DNA of 64,000 nucleotides from Candidatus Binatia bacterium (GCA_022820725.1 JAJEFA010000009.1:186001-250000), one strand, 5' to 3'. Shown: positions 43,554-52,930, numbered from the stretch's first letter. Notes: a model not told the origin generated them from the letters alone. Program-made: numbers and translations.

Positions 43554-44176
43554 ACGATCTCCTGATGTCCAAATGTTCGGGCAAAGCTTCGGACAAGTGT
43601 TGACTGCACTGTATCGAGCGGGATTTCCTCCTGCAATAATTCCTGCATGGACGTCATGCGCACCTCAGGCAGTCCGCAGGGAACAATGGCAGAGAAATAC
43701 GACAGGTCAGTATTCACGTTCAGAGCAAAGCCGTGGAACGTCACCCAGCGGCGGACGCCAATGCCGATGGAGGCGATTTTGTCGGTTCCTGCCCATACCC
43801 CGGTGAGGCCGTCTCTTCGAGTGGCAGCAATGCCCCATTCGGCAAGCGTGGCGACGAGAACGTCTTCGAGCAGACGCAGATAGCGATGCACATCCTTGCC
43901 GTGTCGATTCAGGTCCAAAATGGGATAGCCGACCAACTGGCCCGGTCCGTGAAACGTCACCTCCCCGCCACGACCGACGCGATGGACCGGCACCTGACCG
44001 GGGTTGAGCAGATATCCCTCGTCACCGCCCCGGCCTAGGGTGAACACGGGTGGATGTTCGAGCAGGACGAGCAAGTCCGATATCTCGGCCGCAATCCGTT
44101 GTGCGACCAGCGTCTGCTGCCACGCCAGCGCGGTAGTGTAATCCACCAAGCCGGAGGTTATACACGCGAGTTTCAT
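43493..44176 (-). CDS. lipB: Octanoyl-[acyl carrier protein]:protein octanoyltransferase
   Basis: 227 residues. HGPGQLVGYPILDLNRHGKD, GIAATRRDGLTGVWAGTDKI, GVRRWVTFHGFALNVNTDLS and YFSAIVPCGL with the catalytic Cys are LipB hallmarks; the lysine following GTDKIASIGIGVRR is the expected partner. It moves octanoyl from ACP to lipoyl domains before LipA acts. It overlaps lipA by 61 bases and follows lpdA, so lipoylation genes and lipoylated-complex genes share a transcript. Confidence 0.96.
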   Translation of the reverse strand: MKLACITSGLVDYTTALAWQQTLVAQRIAAEISDLLVLLEHPPVFTLGRGGDEGYLLNPGQVPVHRVGRGGEVTFHGPGQLVGYPILDLNRHGKDVHRYLRLLEDVLVATLAEWGIAATRRDGLTGVWAGTDKIASIGIGVRRWVTFHGFALNVNTDLSYFSAIVPCGLPEVRMTSMQELLQEEIPLDTVQSTLVRSFARTFGHQEIVWNTSLQTPVLKPEHLATVP

Positions 44177-44200
44177 TCGACCTGCTCGAACCAGGCTACC

Positions 44201-45586
44201 CTAAAAATTTATGCCCCGTCCTTCGGCGTCCAGCGCGGCTTCCATAATCGCCTCAGATAACGTCGGGTGGGCATGGACCGTCTCGCTCAGTTCGGCAGTA
44301 GTCGCCTCCAGCGTTCGAGCGAGACCGACCTCGGCAATGAGGTCGGTCGCGCCGCGGCCGACGATATGACAACCCAGTATCTCACCATATTCTTTATCAA
44401 CAACCAGCTTGACCAGACCTTCGTCATGACCGGCAGCCAACGCCTTGCCCAGAGCGCGAAACGGGAACCGCCCGACTTTGACTTCATAGCCCTGCGCCTG
44501 GGCCTGCTCTTCGCTCAGCCCAAAGACCGCCACCTGCGGCTGACAATAAATACAGGCCGGGATACGGGACGCATCCAGTCCTTTCTCCCGCTCGCCCGTC
44601 ATGTATTCGACCGCGGCAATCCCTTCTTCCGAGGCGGCATGGGCGAGCAGCGGTGGCCCGTTCACATCACCAATCGCATAGATTGCCGTATTGGCGGTTT
44701 GCATTTGCTCGTTGACCTGCACATAGCCCCGCTCGATCCCGACACCAGCCTCTTCCAGACCAAGGTCAGCACTAATCGGAGCCCGACCGACAGCCACCAG
44801 GACTTTATTGGCCGTGCGTTCCTTGAGGGTACCACCGCTATCCAGATTAACCTCAACCCGACCCGGATATTTTTCCAGGCTGTGAAACATGGTCTGGGTC
44901 AGGACCTCAATGCCCTTTTTCTTGAACGCGCGTTCCAGTTCTTTGGCAATTTCGGCATCGACCCCCGGCAGGAGTTGCTTTTCCATCTCAACAACCGTCA
45001 CCCGGCAGCCAAACGTACCGTAGATATAGGCGAACTCCACCCCAATCGCACCGCCACCGATGATGACGATGGATTCGGGGATGGTTTGCTCCGTCAGGGC
45101 CTCATAACTGGTTAAGACCTGCTTGCCATCGATCTCAAGACCGGGCAGCGTCCGCTCACGGGAGCCGGTGGCAATCAAAACGCGCTCGGCTTCGACCTGC
45201 TGCGTCTCCTGACCCTCGATCACCACGCGATTATTCCCCTCCAACCGACCCGTTCCTTTGAGGAGCGGGATCTTGTTCTTTTTGAGCAGGTATTCCACCC
45301 CTTTGGCCAATCGGCCGGCAACCTGGCGCGAACGCTTAATGACCTGGGGATAATCAAAAGACAGCCCACTCGCCTTGATGCCGTAGTGCTCCCCGTGTTT
45401 AAGATCTTCATACATTTCTGCCGAGGTCAGAATGGCTTTAGACGGAATACAGCCCCAGTTCAGGCACACCCCACCGGGTTGGTCCTTCTCCACGACCGCG
45501 ACGTTCAGGCCCAGCTGGGCGGCTCGAATCGCTGCCACATAGCCCCCAGGGCCTGCTCCAATGACTACCAAGTCGTAGCGTTCCAT
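44201..45586 (-). CDS. lpdA: Dihydrolipoyl dehydrogenase (E3)
   Basis: 461 residues. FAD motif VVIGAGPGGYVAAIRAAQLG; redox disulfide Cys41/Cys46 (GGVCLNWGCIPSKA); NAD domain IVIIGGGAIGVEFAYIYGTF; and the C-terminal interface His-Glu pair in VHAHPTLSEAI. It re-oxidises dihydrolipoyl groups of 2-oxo-acid dehydrogenase complexes. It starts 9 bases after the E2 gene. Length and motifs are complete. Confidence 0.98.
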   Translation of the reverse strand: MERYDLVVIGAGPGGYVAAIRAAQLGLNVAVVEKDQPGGVCLNWGCIPSKAILTSAEMYEDLKHGEHYGIKASGLSFDYPQVIKRSRQVAGRLAKGVEYLLKKNKIPLLKGTGRLEGNNRVVIEGQETQQVEAERVLIATGSRERTLPGLEIDGKQVLTSYEALTEQTIPESIVIIGGGAIGVEFAYIYGTFGCRVTVVEMEKQLLPGVDAEIAKELERAFKKKGIEVLTQTMFHSLEKYPGRVEVNLDSGGTLKERTANKVLVAVGRAPISADLGLEEAGVGIERGYVQVNEQMQTANTAIYAIGDVNGPPLLAHAASEEGIAAVEYMTGEREKGLDASRIPACIYCQPQVAVFGLSEEQAQAQGYEVKVGRFPFRALGKALAAGHDEGLVKLVVDKEYGEILGCHIVGRGATDLIAEVGLARTLEATTAELSETVHAHPTLSEAIMEAALDAEGRGINF

Positions 45587-45595
45587 TGCTCTCCT

Positions 45596-46870
45596 TTACA
45601 CCATTAAACCCACGGGGTTTTCGAGTAGATTCTTCAATTCCTGGAGAAACTGTGCCCCAGTCGCTCCATCCAATACGCGGTGATCGCACGACAGCGTTAC
45701 CATCATGGTCCGCGAGATGACCACCTGCCCGTCTCTGACCGCAGGGCGCTCTTTAATGGCGCTGGTCGCCAGGATCGCAGCCTGGGGCGGATTGATCACT
45801 GCGGTAAAATGCTCCACAGGATACATGCCCAAATTGGAAATGGTAAAGGTTCCTCCGGAGAGGTCCTGCGTCGTCGGCTTGCCCGTCCGCGCCCGTTCAA
45901 CCAGTGCATTGGCTTGGGCGGCGATGTCCAGCAGCGACAGCGCCTGACAGTCGTGCAGCACCGGAACGAGCAAACCGTCGTCAAGGGCAACGGCAATCCC
46001 GATATTGACCTCATCCTTGAGTTCCCGCCCGTCACCGGTAAAGGACGCATTCAGCCGTGGGTGGCGTCCCAACGCAACCGCGACCGCCTTGACCAGTAAA
46101 TGGGTATAGGTCACATCGGCGCTCACCCGGTCGCTCAGCTTCAGCGAGGTCCGCAGGCGAACCGCCTCGGACATATCAATCTCCGTGGTGACATAAAAAT
46201 GTGGTGCCTCCCGCATACTGTCCGCCATACGTTTGGCAATTGTTGTCCGCATCCGAGAGAACGGCTCCACCTTGCCGGTTGGCGTGGTGGCTACTGGCGG
46301 GGAGGCAGGCGGAGACTTCAATTCGGCCGCTACCGGCACGGCCTCAGCACCTTCAAGGTCCTGTTTGATGATTCGTCCGCCCGGTCCACTGCCCTGCACC
46401 TTGGCGAGTTCGATGCCACGCTCGGCGGCGATTTTCCGGACAATGGGCGAAGCGAGAATCCGTTCGCCCTTTTTTCGAGCCGGCGGCTTCTTGGGTGCGG
46501 CTTCACGGATTTTCCGGACTTTCTTGGCTGCCGGCGGACCAGCTTTGGCATTCGCTCTCTTCTCGGCCGGTGGAGTCGATGCAGATGAGCTTACCGCTCG
46601 AGCCGGTGGCGTTGGGGCAACTCCGACTTCAGCCTCTTCGCCCAACAGAGCAATCACCGCTCCAACCGGGACAGACTCACCTTCCTGAGCACGAATCTCA
46701 GTCAGAAAGCCATCGTCCAAGGCTTCCATTTCCATGTCGGCCTTATCGGTTTCCACCTCGGCAATAATATCGCCGACCTCAATCCGATCCCCCACCTTTT
46801 TGAGCCACTTGAGGATCTTCCCCTCCTCCATGGTGTCGCTCATACGCGGCATGATCACTTCAGTCGCCAT
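45596..46870 (-). CDS. pdhC: Dihydrolipoamide acyltransferase (E2) of a 2-oxo-acid dehydrogenase
   Basis: 424 residues: one lipoyl domain with Lys43 (VETDKADMEME), an Ala/Pro/Lys-rich linker, the peripheral subunit-binding domain (SPIVRKIAAERGIELAKVQG followed by SGPGGRI) and the catalytic domain ending in SCDHRVLDGATGAQFL with the His-x3-Asp pair. A pyruvate dehydrogenase role is likeliest, although E1 genes are not in this window. GGAGGAGCGT before the ATG at 46870 settles the start. The lipB/lipA/lpd neighbours complete a lipoyl module. Confidence 0.94.
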   Translation of the reverse strand: MATEVIMPRMSDTMEEGKILKWLKKVGDRIEVGDIIAEVETDKADMEMEALDDGFLTEIRAQEGESVPVGAVIALLGEEAEVGVAPTPPARAVSSSASTPPAEKRANAKAGPPAAKKVRKIREAAPKKPPARKKGERILASPIVRKIAAERGIELAKVQGSGPGGRIIKQDLEGAEAVPVAAELKSPPASPPVATTPTGKVEPFSRMRTTIAKRMADSMREAPHFYVTTEIDMSEAVRLRTSLKLSDRVSADVTYTHLLVKAVAVALGRHPRLNASFTGDGRELKDEVNIGIAVALDDGLLVPVLHDCQALSLLDIAAQANALVERARTGKPTTQDLSGGTFTISNLGMYPVEHFTAVINPPQAAILATSAIKERPAVRDGQVVISRTMMVTLSCDHRVLDGATGAQFLQELKNLLENPVGLMV

Positions 46871-46936
46871 ACGCTCCTCCTGCCTTTTTCCTAGTATAGC
46901 CACCAAGAGGGGCTGGTTGAAAGTGAATCAAGGCCA

Positions 46937-47569
46937 CTAGAGTAACCGAAATGAACGTCGATGGGCCGGGCACGGTCCGTAGGTACGCAGGGCCTCACGA
47001 TGGGCGGCCGTACCGTATCCTCGATGGCGGACGAATCCGTACTGGGGGTAGCGTTGGTCCAGTTCAAGCATGAGCCGGTCGCGGTGCGTCTTCGCAATGA
47101 TCGATGCTGCGGCAATGGAGTAAATATCTCGATCCCCCTTTTTGAAGGTAGACTGGGGTATTGGACAGTCTGGCAGGAGACGGCCATCTATCAGCACGTG
47201 TTCGGGTGGAACCGGAAGATGGTCAAGGGCCAACCGCATGGCTTTCAAGCCCGCCTGATAGATGTTGATCCGATCAATCTCCTCGACCTCAACCAGCCCA
47301 ATACCAATGCCCGTTGCGACCTGACGGATCTCCACCTCAAGACGTTCCCGAGCCTTGTGTGTCAAGGTCTTGGAATCACGCACGCCAGTTGGAAAGGACG
47401 CCGGCAGACGCTCTTCCGACAGTCTTGAGGGAAAGACGACCGCCGCGGCCACCACCGGGCCGGCGAGGGGACCCATGCCGACCTCGTCTACGCCAGCAAC
47501 AATGTGGAGCCCGACGCGCCACAGGTTTTGCTCAACAACCAGCTTCGGATAAATCAGGCGGGAGGCCAC
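46937..47569 (-). CDS. rnhB: Ribonuclease HII
   Basis: 210 residues. GVDEVGMGPLAGPVVAAAVV holds the Asp-Glu of the active site (usual DEVGRG with Met for Arg), DSKTLTHKARERL follows, then LIDGRLLPDCP and AAASIIAKTHRDRLM with further metal acids. It removes ribonucleotides and R-loops from DNA. The Arg-to-Met change in the GRG motif, which binds the RNA-DNA junction, is unusual; related bacterial HII enzymes vary here. It precedes pdhC by 66 bases. Confidence 0.94.
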   Translation of the reverse strand: MASRLIYPKLVVEQNLWRVGLHIVAGVDEVGMGPLAGPVVAAAVVFPSRLSEERLPASFPTGVRDSKTLTHKARERLEVEIRQVATGIGIGLVEVEEIDRINIYQAGLKAMRLALDHLPVPPEHVLIDGRLLPDCPIPQSTFKKGDRDIYSIAAASIIAKTHRDRLMLELDQRYPQYGFVRHRGYGTAAHREALRTYGPCPAHRRSFRLL

Positions 47570-47577
47570 AGAGTTTT

Positions 47578-48228
47578 CTATCGGGCGTCCGACGTTTCCG
47601 GGGCGGTTTGCTTTCGTGCATAGACGGCAAACATGGGATCAGAGCCGCCCGGATTGGGACTCCAGTCCTCAAAGGTCGCAGCCTCGTACCCGCCGGCCTG
47701 CTGGAAATAGGCGGTAATCAACTCGGCCCGGCCCTTATCTCTCAACATCTGCCACAGACGGATCGCCTTGGTTGGAAACATCCGGTTGGAGTACAGTACC
47801 AGAAAGGGACAGCCGGGCTTCAATATCCGATTCACTTCAGCAAAAACTTCAACCGGTCGGATCATGTATTGAATCGAGACGGTGACAACCACGCCGTCAA
47901 AGGAGGCATCAGCAAAGGGAAGCTGCGGATCGACGTTGAGGTTGTGGACAATATACTCATCCAGGTCCGGGTTATCCGCCATCTCCTCGGCGTTCAGCCC
48001 GAGTCCGATACATTTTTGCTTCACAAACTCTTCGGGCAGATGCGTACGCCAACTGCTCATGAGATCCAAGAGGACACCGTCCGGCACAAACGTCCGGGCA
48101 ATACATTGGCCGGCGGCGGCAATCGCTCCATCATCGATATGCACCAGTTTACGCGGCAGCGTATAAAAGAGCGCATCGTCGTTCTCGTCGAGGCGCTCAA
48201 ACATGTCCGGGGTCAAACGCTGGTCCAT
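47578..48228 (-). CDS. Class I SAM-dependent methyltransferase domain protein
   Basis: 216 residues. The Rossmann fold is visible as PDGVLLDLMSSWRTHLPEEF (motif I, altered from the usual GxGxG), DPQLPFADASFDGVVVTVSI (motif IV) and EVNRILKPGCPFLVLYSN. These proteins are usually annotated as methyltransferases acting on small molecules or quinones; the loss of the glycine-rich loop makes activity uncertain. Starts 22 bases after the hydrolase gene stop and 9 bases before rnhB, so it is inside the operon. Confidence 0.82.
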   Translation of the reverse strand: MDQRLTPDMFERLDENDDALFYTLPRKLVHIDDGAIAAAGQCIARTFVPDGVLLDLMSSWRTHLPEEFVKQKCIGLGLNAEEMADNPDLDEYIVHNLNVDPQLPFADASFDGVVVTVSIQYMIRPVEVFAEVNRILKPGCPFLVLYSNRMFPTKAIRLWQMLRDKGRAELITAYFQQAGGYEAATFEDWSPNPGGSDPMFAVYARKQTAPETSDAR

Positions 48229-48250
48229 AACGTGCAGGCAAGGTGGAGCC

Positions 48251-49027
48251 CTACTGAAAAAACCCGGTTAAATGCGTGACGGTTTCTTCGGGTTTTTCAA
48301 ACGGCGGCGCATGACCGCAGTCGGAAATCATGACGAATTGTGACCCTTCTATCCCCTCATGATAGGCGTGGCCGTGGGCGAGCGGGATCAACCGGTCGGA
48401 CTCGCCCCAGACAATCATGGTCGGGACGGTCACCCGGTACAGTCGGCTGCGCAGCTTTGGGTTGCAGAGATAGGGATTCCATCCGACCCGGGCCGTGGCT
48501 TCGCGGGCGCGCAAGGCGTTTTCCAGGACTTCTTGGGGTGGGTCATCCGGGATAAAATTCCTGGCGAGTTCCGACTCTGGCTCATGGAAAACTAAACGGC
48601 GCGTTTCCTGCGGGTCTGCCGCAAAAATGTCGGCCATGGGAGAGCCGGGCACGCGCAGCCCGGCAGGGTTGATCAGGGCCAGCTTTTTCAGGCGGTTGCT
48701 ATAGCGCGTCGCCAGCTCGGCGGCCAGCCAGCCCCCGAGCGAGAGACCAGCCACATAGGATTGGTCGAGCCCGATGTGGTCCATCAAATCCGTATAGTGA
48801 AAGACGAGGTCTTCTATGGTGTCTATCTGCTCTAACCCTTCAGACCGGCTAAAACCCGGATGGCCAGGCACATAGACGGTGTAATGTTGCGCGAGTTGTT
48901 CAAAAAAGGGCAGCCACGCCACCTCTCCGCCCGCACTATGGAGATACAGGAGCGGGTCTCCATTCCCGCCGCTGAGCATTTGGATGTTCTTGCCACGGAT
49001 ATCAAGAAACTCTTCCTGAAAGGCCAT
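48251..49027 (-). CDS. Alpha/beta-fold hydrolase
   Basis: 258 residues. Nucleophile elbow GLSLGGWLAAELA (Ser), acid in VWGESDRLIPLAHG (Asp) and His in SDCGHAPPFEKPEETV form the triad; LLYLHSAGGEVAWLPFFEQL gives the oxyanion-hole region. It resembles C-C bond or ester hydrolases of aromatic meta-cleavage pathways but is not specific. Upstream is the lipid kinase gene at 74 bases. Substrate unknown. Confidence 0.9.
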   Translation of the reverse strand: MAFQEEFLDIRGKNIQMLSGGNGDPLLYLHSAGGEVAWLPFFEQLAQHYTVYVPGHPGFSRSEGLEQIDTIEDLVFHYTDLMDHIGLDQSYVAGLSLGGWLAAELATRYSNRLKKLALINPAGLRVPGSPMADIFAADPQETRRLVFHEPESELARNFIPDDPPQEVLENALRAREATARVGWNPYLCNPKLRSRLYRVTVPTMIVWGESDRLIPLAHGHAYHEGIEGSQFVMISDCGHAPPFEKPEETVTHLTGFFQ

Positions 49028-49101
49028 GATCTCTCCTTAATTTCCAGTTGCAGTCTTCGTGGTCGATTCGACCCCCGTGTACCACACACCTACCCGTTTG
49101 C

Positions 49102-49998
49102 CTAGCGATTTTGGGCGGGACGAATGACTGATAGGGCCTGGGGAATCGCTCGCAACGTCACCGGCAGGGACCCCAGGCGCTCGCCGTCGGCGTAAATATC
49201 TCCTGGAGTCTCCGAACGGATAACCATTTCTCTCCCACGTAGACTCTCGATTCCGGTCAGATAGATGTGAGTGCCGCTAAAGACGCGCGGGAAGGCCCGT
49301 AGCAGGAGTTCCCACTTGCCCATCCCATGCACCACACAAGCGTCCAGGACACCGTCATCAACCCTGGCTCCAGGCACGAGCTGCATGCCCCGTCCCGAAC
49401 TCCACGAGTTACCGACGGCAATCAGCCAGCTATAACAGCGCTGCTCATGACTGTCGCAACGAATCGTGAACGTCCGTGGCGCGGAAAGGAAGACGGACAG
49501 AACGGTCAAGGCCGAATACACTGCGTTAAAGCGAAAGCGGCCCATCAGGTTTGAGCGACGGTTAATCTCTGCCGCCAAACCGACCAACGCCACCGAAAAG
49601 AAATAGCGCTCATGCGCCTGCCCAACATCAATACGGGGGACGGGTTGAGCGCCATATTGTGCGATCAACTCACACGCCTCGGCCAGACGCAGCGGAATAT
49701 CCAGGCCACGCGCAATATCGTTACCGCGGCCGGCCGGAATAATGCCCAGTGCCGCCGGCGTCCCGACCAGACTGTTTGCAACCGCATGGATTAAGCCGTC
49801 GCCACCCACGCCGACCACCAGCGTGCAGCCGTCGGCCACTGCCTGATGGGCCAGCACACCGGGGTCGGTTGGCGAGTTGCTATACAACACTTCGTGTGGG
49901 CATCCACGCCGTTGCAGTTCCAGGCTGGCCTGGTCGGCAATCCTCGCTCCCCGTCCTCCCCCCGAGGTCGGGTTGACAATAAGGCGAGCCGTGGGCAT
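49102..49998 (-). CDS. Diacylglycerol/lipid kinase family protein
   Basis: 298 residues. The N-domain begins ARLIVNPTSGGGRGARIADQ and has the ATP motif VVGVGGDGLIHAVANSLVG (GGDG at 65-68); ALGIIPAGRGNDIARGLDIP follows, and the C-domain carries VDDGVLDACVVHG and IYADGERLG. The family contains DgkB, YegS and sphingosine-kinase-like enzymes that phosphorylate lipids. It starts 14 bases after the HMG-CoA reductase stop and is probably translated from the same mRNA; a link to isoprenoid alcohol phosphorylation is only a guess. Confidence 0.92.
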   Translation of the reverse strand: MPTARLIVNPTSGGGRGARIADQASLELQRRGCPHEVLYSNSPTDPGVLAHQAVADGCTLVVGVGGDGLIHAVANSLVGTPAALGIIPAGRGNDIARGLDIPLRLAEACELIAQYGAQPVPRIDVGQAHERYFFSVALVGLAAEINRRSNLMGRFRFNAVYSALTVLSVFLSAPRTFTIRCDSHEQRCYSWLIAVGNSWSSGRGMQLVPGARVDDGVLDACVVHGMGKWELLLRAFPRVFSGTHIYLTGIESLRGREMVIRSETPGDIYADGERLGSLPVTLRAIPQALSVIRPAQNR

Positions 49999-50012
49999 CG
50001 GGTTGCGCGCCT

Positions 50013-51317
50013 TTACTCGCCCGCTCGCAATCCGCCGCGCTCAAGGTGGGCTTGCAGAAAGTTTCGGCTCCCATCTGCGGCCATACTGGCCGAGGCCGAG
50101 AGTTCGAGGCACAGCGCGGTTGCCGCAACGATTTGCGCAAACCGGTACACCTTGCCCTCGCCCCAGCAGTCCAATAGTTGCAGATACGAACGCGCGTGCG
50201 GCAGGCTCGTTCCTCCGCCGAGCGTGCCCACCTCTAAGCCGGCAAACCGAATGGAAAGGTGCAGGCCGGCACTGACCGGACTGACCGTCACCTGCGCCAT
50301 GCTGCTGGTGCCAACCATACCCAGGTCCTGACCGGTGGCGGCAAAAATAGCCGCAATGGCTGAGGCTGGAGTAAAGGCAAAAGACTGCATGCCACTCGCG
50401 TGCGCGCCGTGCAGTCCGGCATGTTCCAGAGCGAGGATATCTGTAGCCTCAACGCGCAGGACGCGACGCAGAACCGTGTTGGGCAGGGTGATTTCAGCAT
50501 GAACAACCTTGCCATGTCCCGGAAACTGAAAAAAGGCGTGGCTCGGTTTTTTATCGCCCCCCATATTGGCTTCGAGAAATACGCGCAGCGGCCTGATGCC
50601 GGACTCGGCTGCGAAGCGTTCGCCAATATAGGCATGATTGAGCGCATAGGCGTTACGCGTCATCATATTGGGCCCGCAGGCATCACCGGTCGTGAAACGG
50701 TATAGGACGTGGCACATGGGCCCGACCACATGGGTCTGCACCTCGTGCAGCACCGCATGGCGACTGAGCAAATGGTCAGAGAGCGAGGGATGGTCTGGGT
50801 CTTTGAGCCAGGCAGCCATATCCTCGGCATGCGCCACGACCCAATCAGCCAGGCTGAGGGCCTCTTGCGTAGAAGAGAACACAAAGCACGAGTCTCGGGT
50901 GATCCGGTCGGCCAGCACATAAGTGCGGACGCCGCCAGCCAGCGCCACGGCAGTCACTCCGCGTTGAATCGATGCCGAGAGTCCGCCTTCGGTATGGGCC
51001 AGCGGTACGAAAATCCGGTCTTCTTGTCGGCTGCGCTCGTGCAGTTCTCCGAGCCGGTCGAGTTCGTATTGTCCCCAGTTCAGCGTCAGCGGCCCGACGA
51101 CCCCGACGGGCAGTGTCATCTGGCCGGTCAGACATTCCTGGAAGGGAATCAACGCATCGAGTTGGCCGTCTAGCACGTGCTGGTGTTCAGCATCCCAGTG
51201 GACCAATGTCCGTAGGCGTTCCTGGCGTTCGGCAATCCATTGGGGCGTATTACCTCGCGGCCAACGGGGGAAACGCGCGGCGGAGGCATTTTTAGCGGGC
51301 GGGGTCGGCCGACTCAT
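50013..51317 (-). CDS. Divergent HMG-CoA reductase
   Basis: 434 residues. The catalytic four are in place: Glu110 (AHTEGGLSAS), the Lys of NMGGDKKPSH (255-258), Asp331 (ATGQDLGM) and His424 (LQAHLERGG); GLEVGTLGGGTSLP and TGDACGPNMMTRNA match the HMG-CoA and NADP loops, though the latter differs from GDAMGMNM and the GHLV before the His is replaced by SRNFL. It should make or use mevalonate, or act on a related CoA ester. It overlaps the upstream ferritin-like gene by four bases (ATGA). Other mevalonate genes are not adjacent. Confidence 0.87.
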   Translation of the reverse strand: MSRPTPPAKNASAARFPRWPRGNTPQWIAERQERLRTLVHWDAEHQHVLDGQLDALIPFQECLTGQMTLPVGVVGPLTLNWGQYELDRLGELHERSRQEDRIFVPLAHTEGGLSASIQRGVTAVALAGGVRTYVLADRITRDSCFVFSSTQEALSLADWVVAHAEDMAAWLKDPDHPSLSDHLLSRHAVLHEVQTHVVGPMCHVLYRFTTGDACGPNMMTRNAYALNHAYIGERFAAESGIRPLRVFLEANMGGDKKPSHAFFQFPGHGKVVHAEITLPNTVLRRVLRVEATDILALEHAGLHGAHASGMQSFAFTPASAIAAIFAATGQDLGMVGTSSMAQVTVSPVSAGLHLSIRFAGLEVGTLGGGTSLPHARSYLQLLDCWGEGKVYRFAQIVAATALCLELSASASMAADGSRNFLQAHLERGGLRAGE

Positions 51318-52078
51318 TCTTCTGCCGGGATTTCTGCTTCGAGAAGACGAAGACGCCGGGCCTTGTTCTCAATGTCTCGCCTCACCCCACCAAACAGAGT
51401 CTGCCCATCAATGCCGATCAGCAACGCCTCGGCTTTCAGGGCCTCATACATCGCCTCCATCAGCCGTAGTAGTTCGTCTCGCATCTTGAGAAAGACCGGA
51501 CCGAACTGAGGTTCACGTTCCAACACCGCGCGCAAATAGAGTTCGGCAAAGGCCAGATGGCGGGCCTCGTCGCGTAAGATGCGATTCGCGATGGAGGCAA
51601 AGAGAGAGGTGGGGTGGGCCTTTGCCAGGATGCTGTAGAAATGGCGGGCCAGAATATCGCTGAGCAGTATCCCCCACAGCCATTCAACCCGGTCCCGCGA
51701 TTTGAACAGGCGCGCCTGATAGCGAAACATATCCTTGAGCTGGCGGACTTCGAGCGGACGCTGGTTCAGGGTGTTATAGAAGCGGGTCAGGGTCTCGAAA
51801 TGACGGGCTTCGTCCAAAAGAAAGGTGGAGAGATACAGTTGGGCCTCGGTCTCATGGGCAGCGAAACACTGCGGGATGGTCGAGCTGGCCCCAATCATGG
51901 CCGTTTGCTCCCCCAGATAGATCGGAGTCAGCACCATGGCCAAAGCCCGCTGTTCGTGACGGTCGAGCGACAACGGCTGCGTCCAGTCAATTTCGGCCGC
52001 TGACCACTGCCCCTCAACGCCCTTCCGAAACAGGTCCATGAGCTTGGCGTTCTCAATGTGGGGGAATACCCGAATCAC
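51314..52078 (-). CDS. Ferritin-like diiron protein (RNR-R2/AurF-like)
   Basis: About 254 residues. Two DEARH motifs (FLLDEARHFETLTRF and ILRDEARHLAFAELY), each with a preceding Glu (GEQTAMIG; the second in DRVEWLWGILLSD), give a four-helix diiron site as in AurF-type N-oxygenases and R2-like oxidases. The start is unclear: GTG 52078 with GGGG upstream, or ATG 52039; further extension would be antisense to the gene at 52278 and runs through a direct repeat, so the N-terminus may have been disturbed. Coupled to HMG-CoA reductase by ATGA overlap. Reaction unknown. Confidence 0.82.
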   Translation of the reverse strand: MIRVFPHIENAKLMDLFRKGVEGQWSAAEIDWTQPLSLDRHEQRALAMVLTPIYLGEQTAMIGASSTIPQCFAAHETEAQLYLSTFLLDEARHFETLTRFYNTLNQRPLEVRQLKDMFRYQARLFKSRDRVEWLWGILLSDILARHFYSILAKAHPTSLFASIANRILRDEARHLAFAELYLRAVLEREPQFGPVFLKMRDELLRLMEAMYEALKAEALLIGIDGQTLFGGVRRDIENKARRLRLLEAEIPAEE

Positions 52079-52140
52079 TTGCCCCAACCCCTCTCCATTA
52101 CCGACGGTTAAGGCAGCACCATAGCAACCCCTCCCCGAGT

Positions 52141-52171
52141 ACTCAAGTAAATACCTGAGAAGGTAGTCTGG
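52141..52171 (+). repeat. 31-bp direct repeat, left copy
   Basis: ACTCAAGTAAA...CTGAGAAGG.AGTCTGG matches the segment at 54788-54818 at 27 of 31 positions in the same orientation. The two enclose 2.65 kb of lower-GC accessory DNA. Confidence 0.75.
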
Positions 52172-52277
52172 TACTGGGTGTCGCCGTATGAGCCCAACTC
52201 GGGAGTTCAACAGGTCAAAAGAGAGAGGATGTACCCATCGTCGAGGATACGGTACTCTCCATTCGGAGATAACAGAA

Positions 52278-52859
52278 ATGGAAGACCAGAGCTTGGTCCT
52301 ATCCACAGGCGACTGGATTCGATTCGCAGTCCTAATGGCTTCTATAATTGGAATGGGCGTTTCTGCTTTCTTTGCAGTTCGCACGAGGAGAGATGCACGG
52401 CTGAGTCAGCGAATACAGACCATAGCTCTGAGGAGGCAATATTTCTCAGATGTGAGGAAGTGGGCGGACGAAGTAAGCGATACTATAACCGAGGCAGCAT
52501 TACTCTGCGACATAGACCCGGCGAGGAGTACAGACTTCTTCGAACGCCGCCACCGACTTCGCTGGACACTCTCATCCTTACTAGATCGAGGTCGATGGTA
52601 TTTTCCAAACGTCGAGGAAAGTGAGTACGGGTATTGGAAAGAAACGGCATATCAAGGCTTTCGACAGCCGATTCTGGACAACGTCCTAGCAGTCTACCGT
52701 GCCGTTGGAGCACTGGACTGTCAGCAACAGGAGCCAAATCAATCCAAACGAGAGATTATGATTAAGCAGAAGCGCGAATTCGTTTCTTGGATTCAGAAAT
52801 TCGTTGATCCGCGGATTCTTGAGGATGAACTTTCGAGATTACCAAGCTCTCACGAGTAG
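52278..52859 (+). CDS. Unrecognised protein with one N-terminal membrane helix
   Basis: 193 residues. After a short lead, WIRFAVLMASIIGMGVSAFF forms a membrane helix, followed by a basic stretch (AVRTRRDARLSQRIQ) and a soluble helical domain (YFSDVRKWADEVSDTITEAA, RHRLRWTLSSLLDRGRWYFP). The topology, a short outside end and a cytoplasmic body, is common in small uncharacterised accessory proteins. GGAG lies nine bases before the ATG. Lower GC than the neighbours and its place inside the repeat-bounded island suggest transfer. No function assigned. Confidence 0.72.
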   Translation: MEDQSLVLSTGDWIRFAVLMASIIGMGVSAFFAVRTRRDARLSQRIQTIALRRQYFSDVRKWADEVSDTITEAALLCDIDPARSTDFFERRHRLRWTLSSLLDRGRWYFPNVEESEYGYWKETAYQGFRQPILDNVLAVYRAVGALDCQQQEPNQSKREIMIKQKREFVSWIQKFVDPRILEDELSRLPSSHE

Positions 52860-52930
52860 GATACACGACTCCATTCCAGCACTTAGGTAATTCTGTAGCG
52901 GACAAATGAAAGCATGAGCTAGGATATTTC

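Noticed and set aside
52079..52384. Long N-terminal extension of the diiron protein
   Set aside because: It is antisense to the gene starting at 52278, crosses the direct repeat, and lacks any ferritin-like features.
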